From contig CM039129.1 in assembly GCA_022036555.1 (NCBI GenBank), forward strand, positions 33,634,051-33,698,050: a DNA stretch of 64,000 bases, in the 5' to 3' direction. Below the pieces are notes generated by a model that saw nothing but the letters and a program-made list of their open reading frames with translations, searched no databases and was not told where the DNA came from. The number at the start of each line of letters is the position of its first letter. The stretch's first letter is position 1. The position numbers were made by a program, and so were the translations under genes. Shown here in pieces: positions 57,791-64,000 of this stretch. The stretch is from Microstegium vimineum (lineage: Eukaryota; Streptophyta; Magnoliopsida; Poales; Poaceae).

Positions 57791-60700
57791 TGCTGGCAGG
57801 ATTTTCAGCATCCTCTGACTGGGCCAAACATAATAGCGTCTGGGCATAACAATTTGGTGGGTCCATTAGCAGTTCCTATTGCATCTAGAGAGAACAACCA
57901 AGGAATAGAAAAATCTGGTAAGTTTACAAATAAGGTAACCAGTTCTGATATTGCAGGACAAACTTTATCTGGCGTCTGACTTAACTGATGAATTTTGAAG
58001 CTCTTGAAAATCAGAGCAATTTCAGGAGTCCTAATCCATCAGCCACTTTATCTCCGAGTGGATGGCAAGCCTTTAAGGATGGGCTTAAACAAAAAATTCT
58101 TAGCCCAAAGGATATCCATGTAACCCTTGATAATTTCCCGTATTATCTCAGGTCATTGCTAGTTCTAGAAATCTAGATTAATGTTTTGTGGATTCACTTT
58201 AATTGCTATCTGTTACCTTCTACTCTTTATCTTCATTTATATTTGGATGTTTTTCTTATTATCAGATCTCAGTAATTTTATCCAAAATACGGAGCAAGCA
58301 ACCTGTATTTTAGCACCTTCTTTCTAATTAATCTGTGTTCATTTCTAGCAGTGATAGTACAAAGGAGATACTCTTGTTGTTTGCATTTGTACACATGGAT
58401 AATGAGTTCAACAAATGGTCACAAAAAGTTTCATGTCTAAATCAGCTAATTCTATTATCTGGTCCATCAGGTATTTCTTACACTTTTGTATTTTAGTTAT
58501 ATTGCTGGTGAGAAACTAATGCCCTAGAGTTGTGTTACGTTGCACAATCATGCTTCTAGGGTCCGAACTGTACCAGGAAACATTGATAAAGGCGCTTGCA
58601 AACCACTTTGATGCTAGACTTCTCATACTTTATTCTCTTATTCTGTGTGGTGTAAGTTCAACATAGGTCCCCTTATTTATATGGGCAGTCAGAGTTTTTA
58701 CCGTACCATTTAGCTGCCCAATATATCAACAGAAGTATTATTTATTGAAATAATTCCATGCAGATGTCTTCAAAGCTTCAAGAGTCCCTAAAGGATGTCA
58801 GGAGTGATGATGCACCAACTTATAATTCAGGAGCTGACATTTTGGGAACATCCAGAAAAAAAACTTTTAGAGAAGGTTCTTTGTGCTCCCTTGTTTTTAT
58901 TCATCAAAAGTTTACTCGCACTGTAATCAACCTTTACATATTTTGCGCTATGCAGGAGATAGGGTAGAGTATATTGGTGATGGTTTCTTAAACTCGACAC
59001 CCAGGTATTATTGCTGAAAAGTGAGAGCTATATGTGCTTGTTTTATTTGAACCTAGTGCTGCTGTGTCTTTGATCTCTGTCGATTCTTTTGTATTTTTTT
59101 TCTATGTGTTCTGAAGAAGGATTAGTTCATATCATGTACAATTAATATATTTTTTTCTTGAACACGCAAGAGAGCTGCGCATCATTATATTAAAGAAGGA
59201 CTTGATTTGGACAAATAATGCTGGAAGCTCTTGTGTTCTTGTTTTGATAAAAGTCTAAACAAGGATACAGTTGAGCTTTTTTCTAATATAAGTGAAGAAA
59301 AATATACATAATATAGCAATAGCATTTGGAAACTCATCACAAATAAAATTTCAGTTGACTAAATATTTTAAGAGTATATGGTTTCAGTGCATGAACTTAA
59401 ATCAATACCCTGAACTTAAATCAATACCATAGTGGACTTGATTTGGTTTGGATATATATAAATCATTTTTTTTGTTTTCTTGAACACACAGGAGAGCTGT
59501 GTATAATTATACTCTACCCTTACAACACATTGATAGATCATGTCATGGTGGTCTTTTGATTATTAGTACTGAGAGACATTTGGTTCATTATGTTGAATTG
59601 TTTGATTTATTTACAGCTCTTATGTTTATCGGGTGAAGTGGTACTTGCTTTCGAAAAAAATGGGTCCTCTAAAGTTGGAGTTCTATTTGACGATCCTATA
59701 GATGCTGGAAATGATCTTGGAGGTTTATGTGACCGAAATCGTGGCTGCTTTTGTCATGGTTAGTCTGAACTTCTTAAGCAATGTGGATTTAGTGACCTAT
59801 TGATACTTTTGGTCTTATGAGCGATTTGTTGTTTCACTTGTTTGATATTTCTGCAGCTGCTGAACTTCAGCTAGACTCTTCTGGTTTTGAAGTTGATAAC
59901 CTTGCTTTAGGGAAGTTCATTGAGGTAATGGCTGTTATAGGTGATCAGCATCACTAAAATGTATTCTCTTACTGCCTTCAACAATACAGTTTTCAGTTTA
60001 AATGCCTTTCAGTTCATTTCAGAAGAAACCAAAAGCAGTAATTTGTTTGTGTTACTCAAGGATGTAGAGAAGTCATTCATCAAATGTGGAGCATCGATGA
60101 TCAATGACCTTCCTCCTGGTGTTCTGATAATTGGGTCTCACACTCAGGCAGAGAGCTACAAGAATCAGGTATAGTTGCACACCTTTGAGGAACAAAGCAC
60201 AAGTTTTTAAGATATAAGAATGCTCAAGGTAGAGTCAGAGAAAATACAGGTTGTTCTCTAAAAATCTTATTTGGACTTGGTTGATTCTTGAATTTACCAG
60301 TTGGCATGTTCTCATGTTTTCCCACTTTGTGTAAAAGATGTTAATTGAGTGCTCTGGACTGTTTTGTTGTTATATCCTCGATCTGTTGGTGTTGTGTGAC
60401 TTCCTACTGGCAATCGGACCCCACTTAAATTTTTCCCAGTAACATTATCACCCTTTTGCATTATTTTTCTCTGGCCTTATAAAGTGTAATGACATGCTAC
60501 AGTGGACGATTTTAGGTCTGTTGTAATCTTATGTGCCAGTACTGTTAATATCACTTTATATCTCTTGAAAGTTTGTTTTAAACATGCAGGAAGCCATTGG
60601 AAGTAAGCCTGAAGGAAGCAGAAGTGCTACAGAGTCAATAAAGCATCTAAATAATCTTTTCCCTAATAAAATTTCCATTGATCTTCCACAGGTAGTGTCA

Positions 60701-60949
60701 TCCATAAGCACTTCTGTTAGGCACTGTGTTTGTAGGTAGTACTTTATCTAACATATGGGGTTTTCATATATTGTTTTTTGGCAGAATGGATCACAGATAT
60801 CAAATTTGAAGAAACAACAAGAACAAGATACTGAAACCCTTAAAGATAAGGCCAACACTAGTAATATTCGTATGGTAAGATACAATTAGACCATTTCTTT
60901 AAACATATCAATAGGAACATTTATTGGAGTACCAACCTTGAGTTGGAAA

Positions 60950-61100
60950 TCGCTCCATCTCTTTCTTAGGTTTTAATCACAAACACAACACACTGGGAAA
61001 TCACTCCCTCTTTTCAGTCTTTATCACAAACACACACTAGGAAATCACTCCCTCTCTCTTCAGTGTTTATCACATACACACACTAGGAAATCACTGCCTC
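60950..61100. repeat. Imperfect minisatellite in AAA+ gene intron
   Basis: Three to four diverged units like aaatcactccctctcttcagt-tttatcaca-aacacacactagg. Confidence 0.75.
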
Positions 61101-62218
61101 AGTTTTCACACACAATAGGGAATGACTTCCTCTCTCCCTCCTTTTGGTTGATGTGGCTCTCTCAGCCCTCACCATTTTCTCATATATATAGCTGATACAC
61201 CTGCCCATGATATCCTCCTAATTATTGCAGTGCAGTCATTACTCCTATGATTGCCTATTACTCTCCTTAACTACTAGCTAAAAACCTGCTACTACTAAAG
61301 ACAGACACACAGGATTATAGATGCCATTGACTTGTTATCTTTCATAAGTTTTAGAGATATGTTTCTTGACAGTCAAACTTTCTCATCTATATATATACGT
61401 ATATATGGGGATTGTATTCGTTTTAATAAAACAATACAGAAATATATCAAGAGTTCCTATCTCCTCTCTTGTCCCTGCCCTTGTGCTGCAGCCACCAGGC
61501 ATCCGCATGGTCGTGCTGCTCGGATAGTCGGATTAAGGCCATCTATAGTATGCCCATGACACTTTGTTTTTTCATTGCAGTTTCTAACTAGCAGAGAAAT
61601 TGAATGCATTGGTCTTGAAGAATTATCCATCAATGATCGATTACTGACTAATGAAGGTAACCTGTTCTTCCCATTGTTGCTCATGACCTACTTTTTATTT
61701 TTGTCCCTTGTAACAATACATTTATTGAGCATTTATATAACTCTAATTAATTTCAGATGTGGATAGGATTGTTGGATATGCTATTAGTCATCACCTTCAG
61801 AATTTAAGACCTCCAAAATGTGCCAAAATGGCACTTCCAATTGAAAGGTAAAAATGCAATGTTAATGCTGTATCAGACCTTCATATAAGCTTCGATCAGT
61901 TCTTTCTGGAGAATACTATATTAGCATTGTTATTACAGCCTCAAGTATGGACTCAATGTGGTACATAGAACACACAGTGAAAATAAGATCCCAATGCATG
62001 TGCTAAAGGCACCTTGATCTCTCTCTGTATATGTTAAAACTTAAAAGACCCAGGCACAAAATTCATGCAAGCTTATTTTGCCAGAGTGTGCTCATAGAGA
62101 ATGTGTATGAGGAAAAAATTCTTCTAAATGTTGTCTCACCTAATGATCCTGGAGTAACCTTTGTGGATATCGGAGTCCTGGACGATGTGAAAGAGACACC
62201 GAAGAAATTGGTGATGCT

Positions 62219-63892
62219 TGTTGGCACAAATTATGACCATCTTTTACATAGCTAAAATGGTGCCGCTAATCCAAGGATCAAGGATAAACAAACACATCAT
62301 GAGCATTCTTTATCAAATAACTAGTTCCACATGTCCATGAGTGTTTGAGTGCACGAATGAATAAATGGAGCAAAGGAGAGCCATATGGGACCACCATGCT
62401 CTCTCCTCTCGACCATGATCCAAGAGAGGCACTCTAGAGTGGAATCCATCCATTGGATCACTCTGTGTTTCCTCTCAACGGCTCACAAGCGAAGCACATG
62501 GATCCATGGGCCCACACCAAGGAGATAAACGTGACAAACACTATAGAACCAACAACCAGCACAAATGACAAGTGGGACCAGCACCAGAGAGTAGAGGAGG
62601 GCCAGAACCCCCAAGGGCGGATTCGGCTGAATCCTTTTTGGGCCCAAACAGGCCCCACTTAGTCCTTGACTGGTGGGACCTCATCCAAGGAGGCAAGGGA
62701 GGCCCCACTGACCATAGGGGTATTCGGCCGAATGCCCCCTAAGTCGGTTGGGCTCCCCCCAACCGCCATAGCTCTTCCCTATGTGTTGGATCACCACCAT
62801 CCATGCCTTGGTCGGTTCCAAGGTCGGTTGGATCCAAGGGTGGAGAATGGATGACCCTGGATCGCTGACGTGGCGCCGGAGTAGCCCCTACTCCACCTCC
62901 TACTATAAATAGAGGGTCACACCCCCCACTCTAATCATGAAGAAGAAGCCTACAAGCTCTATTCCTTAGATTGTTCTAGGAGTTAGTCTAGAGTGGGAGT
63001 TAGAGTTGAGTCGAGCTGTGCTCGGGATTTCTGGAGTCGTCTTCTGGAGAGTCTGGTATAGCTCTTGTATCTTTCCTTCTTTGTAAGACTTTACCTTTAT
63101 CAATATATATCTTTCTCTTTACTTTACTTAGTATTTACTTTGAGCATTTCTATACTAGATATAGTCTTGCTATATGTTTTTGCTCTTTAATAGCCTTCAC
63201 ACCCATAGTCTGTGATCCTTGTGACCTTTCCTGTATGCGATCATTGCCTGTCATAGGGTGCTTTGATTATAGATCGTAGTCAAAGTAGTAAGTTGTGTGT
63301 AAGTGTGGTGCTTATACATCATCTTATCCTTAGTTATCGCTTGCTGCACGGATTGTTTGTGGTAGTTAGCAAGAGGTGACAGTCTTGTCTAGTCTTTGTA
63401 TTCCACCACGTGTTTATAGGCAAGTTCTTAAAAGGTAAGCCCCCCGTAAGAAGAGAGCGCGGTCCGGTAGGAGTTTTGTCCTCCTACTGATCTATCCCCT
63501 CGCCTAGCATACTTGTATTGAGGAGACAAGCTATAGTGTCTAGACTAGTTATCTAGCTAAGTATATTGAAGTAGAGAGAAGTACATATGAGTCCCTGTTC
63601 TCTTCTCGTTGTCCTCCCACCTAGCTAGTCTCTGAGGTCCGTTCTAAGTATCCTTTACCGTAGATTCTTCATTCATCAACCCCTTCCTATCACTTTTATC
63701 ATTTACCCCCCTATACTAGTTGGTACTAAGGTTGAGGTGCTCTCTAGGATCTCTCTCTAATTATCATTTCTAGCCAGCTTTCCTTTGGGATAATATAAAT
63801 TACGATACCTCGGAATACTCCTTGGTGAAGTGCTACAGCGGTATAATCTGTGTGCTTGCGGATTTATCCAATAGTCATAAGAAATACCAACA
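62219..63892 (+). mobile_element. Solo LTR inserted in an exon of the AAA+ ATPase gene
   Basis: 1674 bp with ends TGTTGG...CCAACA (perfect 6-bp inverted ends, TG/CA). It is flanked by identical atgct (62214-62218 and 63893-63897), the 5-bp target duplication of LTR retrotransposons. A TATA box (tataaatag at about 62904) is on the plus strand, so the LTR is read in the gene's direction. There is no internal region. Removing it joins VML to PLHRPELF, which is the expected AAA+ protein sequence. The LTR family was not identified. Confidence 0.93.
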
Positions 63893-63943
63893 ATGCTCCC
63901 TCTACATAGACCTGAATTATTCAACGAAGGGCAGCTAAGAAAG

Positions 63944-64000
63944 GTGTTTTCCTAGTTTCAAAATGGAAAATTGAGCCTGGCATATTTGTCTGGTGCTTTC
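63944..64000 (+). other. Start of next intron of the AAA+ gene
   Basis: After the donor aag|gtgttt at 63943/63944 the window ends inside the intron; the AAA core exons should follow. Confidence 0.6.

Larger units (their letters stand above)
53275..63943 (+). pseudogene. AAA+ ATPase gene with FHA-like N-terminus, disrupted by insertions and frameshifts; continues past the window
   Basis: Exons: 53275-53415, 53489-53548, 54631-54747, 57800-57917, about 57960-58151, 58352-58470, 58560-58651, 58747-58873, 58955-59004, 59617-59758, 59857-59924, 60013-60168, 60590-60691, 60785-60874, 61581-61656, 61757-61847, 61939-62000, then 62085-62218 joined over a solo LTR to 63898-63943. The pattern (LLSGPSG-SELYQETLIKALANHF, GDRVEYIGDGF, EVVLAFEKNGSSKVGVLFDD, GNDLGGLCDRN, GVLIIGSHTQAESY, VDRIVGYAISHHL, NDPGVTFVDIG, VMLPLHRPELF) is that of the large plant AAA+ ATPases related to At4g02480, of poorly known function. 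The Walker region proper should lie right of 64000. Defects: a missing base near 59636, an extra A near 61981, a probable frame problem near 57995, and two insertions. Likely not functional. Confidence 0.85.

Noticed and set aside
63140..63165. Helitron 5' end (tctatactagatatag)
   Set aside because: Lies inside the solo LTR, whose ends and target duplication explain the region.

Overview
The window is plant nuclear DNA from a grass. The evidence is short GC-rich coding exons with canonical GT-AG introns, nested LTR retrotransposons, CACTA transposons, Helitron-like ends, Tourist- and Stowaway-type MITEs, and proteins of plant-only families (CBP60, KIN-14 with a calponin-homology domain, F-box proteins of the grass type). 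Repeat types such as the Tat-clade gypsy element and the GCCGAGTG-motif CACTA point to a panicoid grass (Sorghum, Saccharum or Zea relatives). That placement is inference, not something read directly.

Layout: (1) 1-7219 is a decayed Ty3/gypsy (Tat-like) element on the minus strand. Its 5' LTR is complete (6041-7219); its 3' LTR lies off the left edge. It abuts, and probably sits inside, the 3' end of a CACTA element with a Ulp1-like protease remnant (about 7220-8164). (2) 8165-9485 holds MITEs. (3) 9486-11329 is a two-exon F-box gene with an apparent frameshift. (4) 11930-22960 is repeat-rich: an 850-bp tandem duplication with poly-G tracts, a hAT-like MITE and other MITEs, and a GC-rich exon-like island near 17.4-18.1 kb. 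(5) 22961-31709 is a Helitron-like/duplicated region carrying gene fragments (cyclin-L and BCAS2/MOS4-like exons), bounded by two 360-425-bp direct repeats.

(6) 32629-38369 is an apparently intact 18-exon kinesin-14 gene (972 codons plus stop). One of its introns matches a U12-type AT-AC intron. (7) 39093-42295, minus strand, is an 11-exon calmodulin-binding CBP60-type gene, tail-to-tail with the kinesin. One junction appears to be one base short. (8) 43745-about 51955 is a degenerate autonomous-type CACTA element on the minus strand. (9) 53275-63943 onward is an AAA+ ATPase gene with an FHA-like N-terminus. It has frameshifts, a minus-strand Helitron-like insertion, and a 1674-bp solo LTR with a perfect 5-bp target duplication inside an exon.

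The likely host genes are therefore the F-box gene (damaged), KIN-14, CBP60 and the AAA+ ATPase pseudogene. Most of the rest is transposon-derived. I found no prokaryotic-type system, CRISPR array, rRNA or canonical tRNA gene. The most notable observations are the U12-type intron, the exonic solo LTR, and the Helitron-style gene-fragment capture.
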